DNA of 64,000 nt, taken from positions 970,881-1,034,880 of the forward strand of contig CAMYOK010000002.1 in assembly GCA_947259995.1 (NCBI GenBank), in the 5' to 3' direction. A program made the translations under genes and the position numbers. This document shows, one piece after another, positions 34,333 to 44,302 of this stretch. Source of the DNA: an uncultured Pseudomonadales bacterium. GTDB taxonomy: Bacteria; Pseudomonadota; Gammaproteobacteria; Pseudomonadales; Pseudohongiellaceae. Position 1 is the first letter of the stretch. Every line of letters starts with the position of its first letter. The notes beneath the pieces were generated by a model that was given only the letters and a program-made list of their open reading frames with translations, did no database searches and was not told where the DNA came from.

Positions 34333-35754
34333 TTAACCCTTCAGCTTTTCAACAATTGCCGAAGTTGAGCAATTGTCGAGAAAAGCCAATACTTCGACGC
34401 TACCACCATAAGCTAGGACAAACTCACCACCGACGACTTGGTCTATGCTGTAGTCGCCACCTTTGGCGAGCACGTCTGGCTTGATGATTTCCAGCAAGGC
34501 CTCAGGCGTATCTTCGGAGAATGACACCACCCAGTCGACTGCCTCTAGGCCTGCTAACACAGCCATGCGTCGCTCCACTGGATTGATTGGCCGCCCTGAA
34601 CCTTTTAAACGCTTAACAGAGGCGTCGTCGTTGATCGCGACGATAAGTCGTTGACCTAGTTTTCGCGCCTGCGCCAAATACCCTACATGGCCTGCATGAA
34701 TGATATCGAAACAGCCGTTAGTAAAGACGACTTTCTCTCCCTGCGCCTTGGCATCCTCAACCGCTAGCGCTAGTTGCTCCGCCGTCATGACACCGCGACC
34801 AGTGCCTTCTTCACGCGCTATCGCGCGGCGCAGTTCGGGACCGCTAATTGCCGCCGTACCAAGCTTGCCTACCGCAAGCCCGGCCGCGAGATTAGCCAGG
34901 GCCGTCGCATCGTCGAAACTGCTACCTGCGGCTAAGCAAGCTGCCAATACAGCTACCACTGTGTCGCCCGCACCCGTTACATCAAACACCTCTTGTGCGC
35001 GTGTAGGCATGTGCAACTCTGGCATATCGGGGCGCAGCAGGGTCATGCCACTCTCGCCACGGGTAATGAGAAGCGCCTGCAAATCTAGCTCTTCCAATAG
35101 CTGCAAGCCACGCGCTGCCAAAATCTCTTCATTGGCACATTTGCCGACTATTGCTTCAAATTCGTTCAAATTAGGGGTGATCACGGTGGCTCCGCGATAT
35201 TTTGAGAAGTCATCCCCTTTTGGGTCAACCACTACGGGAATGCCTCGTTGTTTTGCCGCTTTAATCAAACCTTGCGTATCGGCCAGAGCACCCTTGCTGT
35301 AATCAGACAGCACTAGTACTTGTGCATTGCCAAGCTGGTTTAGCGCGTGAGCTTGGAATGCTGCGATAGTTTCTGCTGCAAACTCTTCTTCAAAGTCGAC
35401 ACGCAGCAATTGCTGGTGCTGGCTGATCACTCTCAGCTTAGTAATCGTAGGTGCATTTGTGCACTGGGCAAACTCGCAGTAAACCCCCGCCGCCTCTAAT
35501 CGCGACTGCAATTCGCTACCGGCCTCATCTTGCCCGATAATGCCCGCTAGGGAGGCGGCAGCCCCAAGCGCAGCAATGTTCAAAGCCACGTTGCCCGCGC
35601 CGCCCGGGCGATCTTCGCTATTACCCACCCGCACCACAGGGACAGGGGCTTCAGGGGAAATACGCGTTGCTTTACCGTGCCAATAACGGTCCAGCATTAC
35701 GTCTCCAGCTACCAAAATACGTGCCTGTTGAAAGGGAGGCATATCGAGCTTCAT
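34333..35754 (-). CDS. hldE: Bifunctional heptose-7-phosphate kinase / heptose-1-phosphate adenylyltransferase
   Basis: A 473-residue fusion enzyme making ADP-heptose for the LPS inner core. The N-terminal PfkB-type kinase (to about residue 320) shows GGAGNVALNIAALG and FDVTGAGDTVVAVLA with the catalytic Asp. The C-terminal nucleotidyltransferase has FTNGCFDIIHAGHVGYL (HxGH motif). Start ATG 35754 has AGGA about seven bases upstream; the in-frame start at 35775 is weaker. Its product feeds the heptosyltransferases WaaC and WaaF encoded at 44-46 kb. Confidence 0.96.
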   Translation of the reverse strand: MKLDMPPFQQARILVAGDVMLDRYWHGKATRISPEAPVPVVRVGNSEDRPGGAGNVALNIAALGAAASLAGIIGQDEAGSELQSRLEAAGVYCEFAQCTNAPTITKLRVISQHQQLLRVDFEEEFAAETIAAFQAHALNQLGNAQVLVLSDYSKGALADTQGLIKAAKQRGIPVVVDPKGDDFSKYRGATVITPNLNEFEAIVGKCANEEILAARGLQLLEELDLQALLITRGESGMTLLRPDMPELHMPTRAQEVFDVTGAGDTVVAVLAACLAAGSSFDDATALANLAAGLAVGKLGTAAISGPELRRAIAREEGTGRGVMTAEQLALAVEDAKAQGEKVVFTNGCFDIIHAGHVGYLAQARKLGQRLIVAINDDASVKRLKGSGRPINPVERRMAVLAGLEAVDWVVSFSEDTPEALLEIIKPDVLAKGGDYSIDQVVGGEFVLAYGGSVEVLAFLDNCSTSAIVEKLKG

Positions 35755-35905
35755 TGCTAATCCTAATGTCGTCAAAGAGGGCGGAATAATAGCACATGGC
35801 TTAGATGAAGTTGATTGAGAGCTTATAGGTGATTTAGGCTTGTCTTACTGCCACATACAGTTAATGTGTGTAAATGCTTAGCCCCTCAGACAAGAAGAGC
35901 AACAA

Positions 35906-36619
35906 ATGGACCTAAAAGCGCTCGTTGAACGTCACGACACACCGGCAAGTAAAGCCTTCGATTTAGTCATTCAAGCACTAATTATCATCTCATTACTGTC
36001 ATTTTCGTTCGAAACATTGCCAAACCTTGACCCTGAGATGTACCAATTACTGGGCTATATTGAAGCCGTGACCGTCATATTATTTACCATCGAGTACCTA
36101 ATGCGCGTCTATGTAGCCGATCATCGCTTGACCTATATGTTTAGTTTTTATGGAATCGTCGACCTGCTCGCGATCCTACCGTTCTATCTCACGCTTGGCA
36201 TCGATATGCGTTCACTGCGAACATTGCGACTTCTGCGTTTGTTCCGTTTATTTAAACTCGTGCGCTACAACAAAGCGATTGAGCGATTTGTGCGGGCGTT
36301 TTCGATTGCTCGCGAAGAGATCATCGTCTTCGTAATGGTCACCGTGATTCTGTTGTATTTGTGTGCGATTGGAATCTATTATTTCGAACACGACGCGCAA
36401 CCCGAGCTTTTTGCTAGCATATTTCACAGTATGTGGTGGGCAGTCACCACGCTAACCACTGTAGGGTATGGCGATATGTACCCCATTACCGCTGGTGGGC
36501 GAATTTTTACTTTTTCGATCTTAATGCTGGGTCTTGGGATCGTGGCGATTCCCGCGGGTTTACTCGCCTCGGCTTTGAACAAAGTCAGGCGAGAAGATGA
36601 CGAAGAAGTCGATGAGTGA
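35906..36619 (+). CDS. Voltage-gated-type potassium channel (ion transporter)
   Basis: A 237-residue six-segment channel. The voltage-sensor S4 helix is arginine-rich (RTLRLLRLFRLFKLVRY, about residues 102-120). The pore loop carries TTLTTVGYGDMYP, with the K+ selectivity filter TVGYGD. The short acidic C terminus (RREDDEEVDE) has no regulatory domain. AAGAAGAG lies upstream of the ATG. The stop overlaps a possible GTG of the next gene, so the acyltransferase may be co-transcribed. Confidence 0.9.
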   Translation: MDLKALVERHDTPASKAFDLVIQALIIISLLSFSFETLPNLDPEMYQLLGYIEAVTVILFTIEYLMRVYVADHRLTYMFSFYGIVDLLAILPFYLTLGIDMRSLRTLRLLRLFRLFKLVRYNKAIERFVRAFSIAREEIIVFVMVTVILLYLCAIGIYYFEHDAQPELFASIFHSMWWAVTTLTTVGYGDMYPITAGGRIFTFSILMLGLGIVAIPAGLLASALNKVRREDDEEVDE

Positions 36620-36672
36620 TTCGGCGAAGGTTTGCTACAATTGCTCTTTTTATTGCCTACTGTTGGAAGCCT

Positions 36673-37605
36673 GTGAGTAAGAAATCTGAAAAATCTGATA
36701 AGTTAAGCGACTTCCTCGGCCCTCGCTATTGGCCGACTTGGCTTGCCTTCGGCGTTATCTGGTTAGCGGCGCAACTACCCTTTTCCGCACAAATGGCGCT
36801 AGGTCGCGGCTTAGGTATCATCAGTTTTCGTTTTGCTAGAGAGCGACGGCGCATTTGTGAGGTCAACATCGCCCTCTGTTTTCCCGAACTCAACGAGCAA
36901 GAACAAGCCCATTTGGTTAGAGAGACGTTTATTTCCAATGGCATAGGCGTGATGGAAGTCGGCCTTGCCTGGTGTCGCTCTCCTAAGTCTTTTCAACACC
37001 GTGTCCAAGTCAGTGGCTTAGAGTCTCTGCAGAATGCCTCTGCCCAAGGCAAGGGTGTCCTTTTGGTTTGTGCGCACTTCACCACTCTCGAATTTGCAGG
37101 CAGCTTACTCAGCCTTTTCCATCCTATGGACGTCACCTATAGGCCGCATAAAAACCCTCTATTTGAGACTTTAATGTTTCGCTCGCGACAACGCTTATAT
37201 GGTGCGGTGATCGAGCGTGGAGATGTTCGTCAAGCTCTACGAAGCCTCAAACAAGGTCATACAGTCTGGTATGCACCAGATCAAGACTATGGTCGCAGAC
37301 ACTCCGTGTTTGTAAAGTTCTTTGGTGTTGAAGCCGCAACGATCACCGCCACAAGCCGCTTCGCTTCATTCAATGAATCTGCGGTAGTATTCTTCAGCCA
37401 TTATCGCAATGCAGATAACTCCGGTTATCACCTGCACTTTAGCGAACCATTGGCTAAATACCCCTGCGGTGATGAAGAGCAAGACGCACAAAGAATTAAC
37501 GACATTATCGAAACAGCAATACGTCAACACCCCGAACAGTATCTATGGTTACATAAGCGCTTTAAAACTCAGGCACAGGGCTTGAGCCCTTATAGGAGTC
37601 AATAG
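36673..37605 (+). CDS. lpxL: Lipid A biosynthesis acyltransferase, LpxL family
   Basis: A 310-residue HTB-family acyltransferase adding a secondary acyl chain to Kdo2-lipid IVA. The catalytic HFTTLE (HX4E) is near residue 120, and PRYWPTWLAFG and WYAPDQDYG are family blocks. I chose GTG 36673, preceded by TTGGAAG, because the protein then begins SKKSEK... directly before the usual PRYWPTW; the longer ORF from GTG 36616 overlaps the channel stop and adds 19 residues. LpxL and LpxP cannot be told apart by eye. Confidence 0.87.
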   Translation: MSKKSEKSDKLSDFLGPRYWPTWLAFGVIWLAAQLPFSAQMALGRGLGIISFRFARERRRICEVNIALCFPELNEQEQAHLVRETFISNGIGVMEVGLAWCRSPKSFQHRVQVSGLESLQNASAQGKGVLLVCAHFTTLEFAGSLLSLFHPMDVTYRPHKNPLFETLMFRSRQRLYGAVIERGDVRQALRSLKQGHTVWYAPDQDYGRRHSVFVKFFGVEAATITATSRFASFNESAVVFFSHYRNADNSGYHLHFSEPLAKYPCGDEEQDAQRINDIIETAIRQHPEQYLWLHKRFKTQAQGLSPYRSQ

Positions 37606-37631
37606 TTGTGCGTAATGGATCGAGAGTGTAG

Positions 37632-39128
37632 ATGACTACTAACTGGCGCAACCTCGACATCAGAGTACTCGCAATTCTCGTCAGTTGCGCGCTCTCTGTG
37701 TGGCATGTTTTCGCCAACCCAATTCCCAATGCCGATGCCTTCAGCTATGTGCGTACCGCCAGCGTTTATCTCGAATCTGGCGTCGCGGCAGCATTCTCAT
37801 GGTATCCATCTGCCACCTACCCTGTGCTCATGGGAATCGTGCATCAGGTCACTGGCATAGATCTATTTACCGCCGGCCAGCTTATCAATGGCATTTTTTA
37901 TGCCGTAATTGTCTACGCATTTATTTCTATACCGTTAGAGTTTCGCAACACCCAGCGTATTGCACTGATTGCAGCTGCGTTCATTCTTATCTTCCCAACA
38001 CTGAATGAGTATCGATACTATCTAATTCGCGACATTGGCTTTTTAGCCATGATGCTTTTGGCCGCATTGCAGCTCACACGCTACGCAAAGCTCGGAAAAA
38101 ATAGCCACGGCATCACTTTTATCCTCTTCGTTTTTGTCGCCGCATTGTTCCGCTCTGAAGCGCTAGTGTACTTGCCATTAGCGCCCATTGCGCTGATTGG
38201 GCGCACGCAAAATCCTTGGCACTTATTTTTAAGGCTCGAATTGTATTTGCTAGGCCTTGGCGCATGCGCACTGCTGCTGCTCTTCATGCTCAATATTGAT
38301 GTCGTCAATATTTTGCAACGAGTGCTAACAGTTTATTGGCCATTCTTACGCGATGCACTGGCTGCAATGAGCGACGGCGACTCGCCACTGAGCGTGGCCG
38401 TTTTCGGTGACTACGCTGCGAATTTTTCTGGCCAATATATTTGGCTCTTTATGCTCGCTGGCCTGAGCGCGGTGTTACTCGCGCAACTTCTCAATGGCCT
38501 TGGCGTCCCAGTTTTATTATTACTCTTATATGGCCTGACTAAACACAGGCAAGATTTTTTAAACAAAGATACACGCGTAATACTGAGTTTTTCCTTGGTT
38601 GCCTTCGCAATACTTTTAGCGTTTCTTGCATTGACACGCTTTATCTCTACACGTTATACGATGATGTTTAGTCTTTCTGTGCTAGCAGTTCTGCCACTTG
38701 TGCTAGATCAATTGCTAACACGTATTCAACAAATGCATCGGCGTACATTTGCCAATATTGCACTAATCTTTTTATTTGTGTTCTCAGCGATCGATGCCCA
38801 TATTAGCTTCGGTGGGTCGCGCAACTCTCTGCAGAGTGCGCTCGACTGGGTGGCTACCAATACACAGGAAGGGGATGCGTTCTTTACTAACAGCCGATTT
38901 ATTGCATACTACAGCGGCCGAGTGGAAGATTACGATGTTATCTCGCGCTATATTGAGGAAGATGCAATTCAGAATGCTCAATACGGCACGATCTTCGTGC
39001 TCATGACGAGCAGCAGCAATGACAAACACATCGAAACAAGTGTGGAGTTCCAACAAATTGAAGCACTTGCAGCCTTTCCTAATGCACAAGAGCCTGAAGT
39101 GCTTATCTATCGTCGGCTTGGAAATTAG
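37632..39128 (+). CDS. Polytopic membrane protein, GT-C glycosyltransferase-like
   Basis: A 498-residue protein with about ten membrane segments and a soluble C-terminal domain of about 110 residues. After the first membrane helix comes PNADAFSYV, an acidic periplasmic loop in the position used by GT-C (PMT/ArnT-type) enzymes, and later FRSEALVYLPLAPIAL, which resembles the family. It lies next to the lpxL and LPS core genes, so a role in lipid-linked sugar transfer to LPS is plausible but not shown. It overlaps the convergent carbamoyltransferase by four bases. Confidence 0.65.
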   Translation: MTTNWRNLDIRVLAILVSCALSVWHVFANPIPNADAFSYVRTASVYLESGVAAAFSWYPSATYPVLMGIVHQVTGIDLFTAGQLINGIFYAVIVYAFISIPLEFRNTQRIALIAAAFILIFPTLNEYRYYLIRDIGFLAMMLLAALQLTRYAKLGKNSHGITFILFVFVAALFRSEALVYLPLAPIALIGRTQNPWHLFLRLELYLLGLGACALLLLFMLNIDVVNILQRVLTVYWPFLRDALAAMSDGDSPLSVAVFGDYAANFSGQYIWLFMLAGLSAVLLAQLLNGLGVPVLLLLLYGLTKHRQDFLNKDTRVILSFSLVAFAILLAFLALTRFISTRYTMMFSLSVLAVLPLVLDQLLTRIQQMHRRTFANIALIFLFVFSAIDAHISFGGSRNSLQSALDWVATNTQEGDAFFTNSRFIAYYSGRVEDYDVISRYIEEDAIQNAQYGTIFVLMTSSSNDKHIETSVEFQQIEALAAFPNAQEPEVLIYRRLGN

Positions 39129-40876
39129 TTTTCCCAGTTAGGTTCTGGCCGCTTCGTCACTAGCACATCTTGCATAATCATATATTCTAAGTCTGAGCCA
39201 AAGAATAAATTCAGTGCATCCTCTGGAGAACAGACCATCGCCTCTCCAGGCCGATTCAATGATGAGTTCAACACGATGCCGTGGCCATTGAGCACTTCCA
39301 ATTCTTTAAGCAAACGGTAGAAGCGCGGATTTGCCACTCGTCGAACGACATGCGCACGCGATGTCCCATCTTGATACACAAGCCCTGGCAATTTGTCGCG
39401 CCATGCCTCGGAGATATCAAAGGTCATCGTCATATAATCAGCGGGGTGTTTCGATGTTAAAACTTCATCAGCCATTGTATCGAGCATGCTAGGCGAGAAA
39501 GAGCGCCACCCTTCGCGGAATTTTATTTTCTTATTGACCGACTCGACACATTGTTCAGACATTGGATTAGCTAGGATACAACGATTGCCCAGTGAACGTG
39601 AGCCGAACTCCATTCGGCTTTGAAACCATCCAACAAGATTTCCTTCGCTGATGAGCTCAGCCGCTTTGCGAGTGGGGTTTGGCAGCACCTCAAATATAGG
39701 CTTCTCACGATGACTCTCGCAGGCCTTTACACAGCGATCTGTCGTATAGCGCGGACCTAAGAATGCATTCTTATGGGGCTCGACTTTAATGTTAGCGTTC
39801 GCAATTGAGTTCGCCGCCGCACCGATCGCCGTGCCGGCATCCCCAGCGGAGGGAGGAACAAAAAGCTCCTTCACCAAAGGTATAGCCGCCAGTCGTTGAT
39901 TGAGTTTAACGTTCAATGCCCCCGTACCACCGAACACGAGCTTACCCGACTCTTTCAGCACATCACCTAGGTAGTAAGAAATCAACGACACTGCTGCATC
40001 TTCGAATAGTTTTTGAATGCTCGCCGCATAATGAACATAGGGATCTTGAAATAGCTCACCTGCGCGTCTTGGCCCTAAGAGTTCTACTAGCTTAGCACTA
40101 AAGAAATGCCCGCGTGATTTATCCTTAAAACGGCGCAAACCAACAGTGCCTATCAGCTTGGTATTAACCTTAAAATTCTTTCCATCATACTGAGCAAGCG
40201 CAGATAAGTCGTACTTATCCGGATCTCCATAGGTGGCCATACCCATGACCTTAGAATCGCCGTCTAGCATGTCGAACCCTAGGTAATCGGTGATTGCCCC
40301 GAACATTCCTGCCAAGGAATCCGGATCATAAAATTCTTTGATCTTATGTATCTTGCCGTTCTCACCATAACCAAGAAACATCGACGCATATTCACCTTTC
40401 ATGTCGATGGTTAAGATGGCCGTTTTGTCTTTAAAGCCACTCATATAGTAGGCGCTACTTGCGTGCGCCACCTGATTCTGCACCGGCACAAATTGTACTT
40501 TGTGCCAAGGTATTTTCAGGTCATCTAAGAGTTTTTTAACTTCAGACAAATAACGGCGATAACGACGATTACCGTTGAAGATGGCATCGACGCTACGTTC
40601 CGGCGCATACCAGTGACGCTTGGCATAATGCCATCGGGCAGGGCTAAGTAACGAGATCGGCGCATATGAGACTGCGACGCAATTGATATCGCGGGGCTTT
40701 ATCTTGGCCGAACGAATACAGAATTTTGCCGCCTCGCGCGGCATGCAACCCTTGGCGTGCTTACGCCTGACTAATCGCTCCTCTTCTACAGCAGCAACTA
40801 GCTCGCCATCGATGAATAGTGCGGCGGCGGCATCGTGCCCAAGTGCACCGGAAAGCCCCAGTGTGATTAGTGACAT
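39125..40876 (-). CDS. Carbamoyltransferase (NodU/TobZ family), LPS core locus
   Basis: A 583-residue O-carbamoyltransferase. The N-terminal Kae1-like domain begins LGLSGALGHDAAAALFIDG and has VEEERLVRRKHAKG. The C-terminal YrdC-like/NodU domain has GWFQSRMEFGSRSLGNR, FREGWRSFSPSML and LNSSLNRPGEAMVCSPEDAL. It transfers carbamoyl from carbamoyl phosphate through carbamoyl-AMP. The ATG overlaps the kinase stop by one base, ending the LPS core operon. In P. aeruginosa the equivalent gene (wapO, PA5005) carbamoylates the second heptose of the core, and by position this gene is the likely counterpart. Confidence 0.88.
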   Translation of the reverse strand: MSLITLGLSGALGHDAAAALFIDGELVAAVEEERLVRRKHAKGCMPREAAKFCIRSAKIKPRDINCVAVSYAPISLLSPARWHYAKRHWYAPERSVDAIFNGNRRYRRYLSEVKKLLDDLKIPWHKVQFVPVQNQVAHASSAYYMSGFKDKTAILTIDMKGEYASMFLGYGENGKIHKIKEFYDPDSLAGMFGAITDYLGFDMLDGDSKVMGMATYGDPDKYDLSALAQYDGKNFKVNTKLIGTVGLRRFKDKSRGHFFSAKLVELLGPRRAGELFQDPYVHYAASIQKLFEDAAVSLISYYLGDVLKESGKLVFGGTGALNVKLNQRLAAIPLVKELFVPPSAGDAGTAIGAAANSIANANIKVEPHKNAFLGPRYTTDRCVKACESHREKPIFEVLPNPTRKAAELISEGNLVGWFQSRMEFGSRSLGNRCILANPMSEQCVESVNKKIKFREGWRSFSPSMLDTMADEVLTSKHPADYMTMTFDISEAWRDKLPGLVYQDGTSRAHVVRRVANPRFYRLLKELEVLNGHGIVLNSSLNRPGEAMVCSPEDALNLFFGSDLEYMIMQDVLVTKRPEPNWEN

Positions 40877-42357
40877 TATGACCCTTTCGTGAAATAGTCG
40901 GTGTCTTCCCGCAAGCGCTGCAACATTTGCTGTACTAGCTGTGCAAGCTCGGGGGAATCGTCCCAGTTTTTGGCGAATCGTTGTAAATCTTTCTGCCTTG
41001 CAGTCTCAAAACGTCGTTGATCCGGCTCTTGATACATGCCATCAAGATCCAGCACCGAAATGCCCTTATCATTGATATGAAAATTCGTCGCTTTCATATC
41101 GCCATGGACTATTGAGTAATCACGCATAGCGGTGAATAGCGCCTTGAATTGCTCCAAAGCGCAGATCAAAGCCGGCGAGTTTATAGGCTCTTTTTTGAGG
41201 AAATGCAAGGCATCCTCCCCCGGCACGTACTCACATAAAAAATAGGCCTCTCGACGCAAAGAGCCGAAGCGCCATTCCATCATCAATAACGGTTTTGCTG
41301 TGGCAATGCCCAACATTTGCAGTATATGAGCATTGCGCCAACACACCCAGGCACGGCTTGGTCTGAATTGCCGACGAATGCGGTGCCACAGGCTTTTAAT
41401 ATTATAACGCTTCAGCACGTATTGAGTTCCAGCAATATTGACAAGGGCTACAGTCGCACTGCGACCATTCTTTATAATACTTCCTTGTTCAATGAATAGG
41501 TCTGGATTTGCTAAAAACGCTTGTAATGATTCTGACTCAAGTGAGCGCTCATAAACTATATAATGGTTCCAGTCGCGCTTAAATGCATTCGCACTGGTTT
41601 CTCGATACAGCTTTTTGAGAACAATCTTCAGGCGTTGCGCTCGCTTCTTGCGTAGCAGTGCGTAGAACACTGCCGTGTCACTGCTCCAATCGACAACTGG
41701 CCGGTGTTTTTTGTATTCCTCATAAAGCGTAGAAACTAGAGCATCATTACTGACCGGAAACTGCGCTAGGAACAATGCTAAGTTGCGCATTGAGTTAACG
41801 CTATCGATCCCAACCGAATGTTGTTCTAATTCTCCAGCATCAAGTAAATAGATCTCATCCTCTTTGAGCAAGAAATTATTTAAATGGATATCTTTCTGCA
41901 AAAAGCCCAGTGAATGGCAATGTGCGATTAGTCCGATCACTCGCTCGAGTATTGATTCCGTCTCGATAACACTTGCTCTGGCACAACGAGCTCCAAGGCT
42001 CTCACTGCTATCCAGATACTCCAGTAATAGCAATCCACACGCCTTATCAATTGTTTCACCTTGAGCAAGTAAATCGGCAGTTTGCACTCCCGACTTCATC
42101 AAAGCTTTAATGCCCTGCTCTTCTCGAGTTAAGTGTTGGCTCCATTTGCCGCGCGCGAAAAACAGTTTTGCGACAACGAGCTTCCCTTGCCATCTTGCTA
42201 GGCACACGAGACGCTTGCGTGGCAGCACTCGAAAAATTTCTAACATCTCCAAGCGCGACGTGACACCATCGATAGTACATTGTATCGATGCCGGTAGTTG
42301 CAATGCTCTTCCGCTTGCTATCAGCGTTTGTGTGTCAATCGGATTCATAGCTGCCAT
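40876..42357 (-). CDS. Tandem LPS-kinase-like protein (two InaA/WaaP-type kinase domains)
   Basis: A 493-residue cytoplasmic protein with two protein-kinase-like domains in series. Domain one (about 50-240) has KLVVAKLFF with the ATP-binding Lys, KDIHLNNFLL as catalytic loop and IYLLDAGE as metal-binding Asp. Domain two (about 290-480) has YVLKRYNIK, VHGDMKATNF and SVLDLDGM. Both look complete. It overlaps waaP and the carbamoyltransferase by one base each (TAATG). Pseudomonas has a comparable gene (PA5006) beside waaP, wapP and wapQ; here those two single-domain kinases are missing. It probably phosphorylates heptose in the core, by inference. Confidence 0.8.
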   Translation of the reverse strand: MAAMNPIDTQTLIASGRALQLPASIQCTIDGVTSRLEMLEIFRVLPRKRLVCLARWQGKLVVAKLFFARGKWSQHLTREEQGIKALMKSGVQTADLLAQGETIDKACGLLLLEYLDSSESLGARCARASVIETESILERVIGLIAHCHSLGFLQKDIHLNNFLLKEDEIYLLDAGELEQHSVGIDSVNSMRNLALFLAQFPVSNDALVSTLYEEYKKHRPVVDWSSDTAVFYALLRKKRAQRLKIVLKKLYRETSANAFKRDWNHYIVYERSLESESLQAFLANPDLFIEQGSIIKNGRSATVALVNIAGTQYVLKRYNIKSLWHRIRRQFRPSRAWVCWRNAHILQMLGIATAKPLLMMEWRFGSLRREAYFLCEYVPGEDALHFLKKEPINSPALICALEQFKALFTAMRDYSIVHGDMKATNFHINDKGISVLDLDGMYQEPDQRRFETARQKDLQRFAKNWDDSPELAQLVQQMLQRLREDTDYFTKGS

Positions 42358-43160
42358 TAAGAGTGACTGTGTTTTTTATCCATCTTCATTGCTCTGTCAT
42401 ACACTTGTCGCCAAAACATGCCATCCTCAGTAAACGCTTTACGAAGTGACTTGCCAGAATAAGCTCTTACAAAACGCAAAAAATCCCTTTGACTCAATCC
42501 AATATGCAGTGCCGAAAAATAGAGTCCCGCGACATCTTTGACTACCCAGCGCTGCGAAAGTGAGCGTCGATTAAGTGCACGATGTAAATCAATCAGGGAA
42601 AGCTCCGGTTGTACCTGCGTCCCATCGATAAAGTCTTGTGCGTTGTGCAGCAAAAAATGGCAGATATAGAAGTCACGGTGACACACTCCACAGCCATGCA
42701 TTTTTTTGGCGATCCTCGCCAATGCATCAATCAACTTTTGTTTAACGCGTTTTGACGGTGCGTTTTTGGGCCAGTCCGCGCAGAGATCCTCTAGACTAAT
42801 AGTGTCTTCAAGCGCTTCAGTAAGAATAAAGGATTCACGCCGTGCAGGGTTCCAACCTCGCGTGGCAAAACCGACCGTCGTCATGGTCTTAATGCCACAC
42901 TCATTAAGCTTTGCCACGGCACACCATTCATTGGCGGCACCCAATATCGGTAGCTTCCCGACTAGCAAATTTTTGAAAATCTCGCCCCAGCCTACGCCCT
43001 GATGAATTTTCGCAAAATATCTTCTGCCTTCAAATTGGAAACGCAAAGTGCGACGCCCAGAAACTTCTCGGTAGATATCACCTTCTAAGGCATTGACTTG
43101 GGCGAACGGATCTTTGCCCTGCCAAGCTTTGGCAAAATCATCTCTTAAATTCAATATCAT
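42357..43160 (-). CDS. waaP: LPS core heptose(I) kinase
   Basis: A 267-residue kinase that phosphorylates the first heptose of the inner core. The conserved lysine is in RYFAKIHQG; the catalytic loop is CHRDFYICHFLLH and the metal-binding motif is LIDLHRA. GVGWGEIFKNLL is a WaaP signature. The ATG overlaps the waaG stop by four bases. In Pseudomonas this kinase is essential for outer-membrane integrity; whether that holds here is unknown. Confidence 0.94.
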   Translation of the reverse strand: MILNLRDDFAKAWQGKDPFAQVNALEGDIYREVSGRRTLRFQFEGRRYFAKIHQGVGWGEIFKNLLVGKLPILGAANEWCAVAKLNECGIKTMTTVGFATRGWNPARRESFILTEALEDTISLEDLCADWPKNAPSKRVKQKLIDALARIAKKMHGCGVCHRDFYICHFLLHNAQDFIDGTQVQPELSLIDLHRALNRRSLSQRWVVKDVAGLYFSALHIGLSQRDFLRFVRAYSGKSLRKAFTEDGMFWRQVYDRAMKMDKKHSHS

Positions 43161-44302
43161 TTTTCACTTACCTTACTACTGCGCCGCTGCGTAAACCCTT
43201 CAATCATCGTCGCGACTGTCTCGGGCATACTATAAAGATCTTCGGCTTGACCGTAGGCAATGCCGTTGGCGCTCCAAGTCGGGCGGCGGTCGCCACTCAA
43301 CATAAATTTTAATTGGCTATTGAGCTCGTGTTGAGCAAAGGGGGAAGCGCACACAATGCCGGCCTTTGCTTTCTCAATATGAAATGCATAACCACAAGTA
43401 TCCGTGGTCAAAACTGGGAGCCCCGCAATCGTGGCCTCCAGTAAAACATAACCTGCACTTTCACTATAGGCTGGATGCAGGAGCAAGTCGGCACCCAAGA
43501 GGAACCTTGGCACGTCATCACGGCCACCAAGAAAGTCCACTTGCTTGCTGACCCCTAGTTTTTTGGCTAGACGCCTAAAACGCAGCTCTTTATCTTGGCC
43601 GACGATAAAGTAGCGGACCTTTTCTCGCATCTGACTTGGTAGAGAGGCAATCGCTCGCAAGGAGCGATCTATTCCTTTGACGACAAACCCAGAACCGATG
43701 CTCACTATCAACCACTGCTCATCAGTAATTCGAAACTCCTGGCGAAACTTCGCTCTAATCTCAGCGGCGTTTGCTGGCGGCAATCTATCTTTATCGATGC
43801 CTGGCGGGATATCGTGTAGGCGCTTGTGGCTTTGCTTATAGTGCTTCTCAAACTGTGTTCTTTGCAGCGGCGACAGTAGCAGTGTTTCGGTTCTACTCTG
43901 CCCTCCAAAAACAGCGGCTTCGTAGTTCATGAAATGGCTGTATCGCGGCATAAAGCGATAATAGAATCCACGTTGGGTTTGCGCTCTTTCGGCGAAACAA
44001 GGGTCTGCCGCAAAGTAGACGTCTAAACCTGGCATCTTATTGAAACCAATCACTGTATCGATGTCTCTGGCCGCGATGAGCTTGTCGACCTTGCCGGAGA
44101 AATCTTGGTACAAGCCGTGCCGACTCCAGGCTTTTGCCCCAACCTTAACGACTTCGAATTGCTCCGGCACTTCTCCCTGCCATTTCATTGTGTATACAAT
44201 AATTTTGTGACCGCGTTGCGCACATGCCATAGCCACTCTCAGGAAGTCTCGTTGTTGACCTCCATAGGGGAAATAACTATAGATGAGGAATGCTAGAGTC
44301 AT
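43157..44302 (-). CDS. waaG: LPS core glycosyltransferase family 4
   Basis: A 381-residue GT-B enzyme. The N terminus LAFLIYSYFPYGGQQRDFLRVA is the WaaG pattern (Tyr/Gly-Gly-x-x-Arg), and the donor-site Glu region is HPAYSESAGYVLLEATIAG. In E. coli it adds glucose to HepII; in Pseudomonas it adds N-acetylgalactosamine. The sugar here cannot be read from sequence. Overlaps with waaC and waaP are four bases each. Confidence 0.92.
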   Translation of the reverse strand: MTLAFLIYSYFPYGGQQRDFLRVAMACAQRGHKIIVYTMKWQGEVPEQFEVVKVGAKAWSRHGLYQDFSGKVDKLIAARDIDTVIGFNKMPGLDVYFAADPCFAERAQTQRGFYYRFMPRYSHFMNYEAAVFGGQSRTETLLLSPLQRTQFEKHYKQSHKRLHDIPPGIDKDRLPPANAAEIRAKFRQEFRITDEQWLIVSIGSGFVVKGIDRSLRAIASLPSQMREKVRYFIVGQDKELRFRRLAKKLGVSKQVDFLGGRDDVPRFLLGADLLLHPAYSESAGYVLLEATIAGLPVLTTDTCGYAFHIEKAKAGIVCASPFAQHELNSQLKFMLSGDRRPTWSANGIAYGQAEDLYSMPETVATMIEGFTQRRSSKVSEK

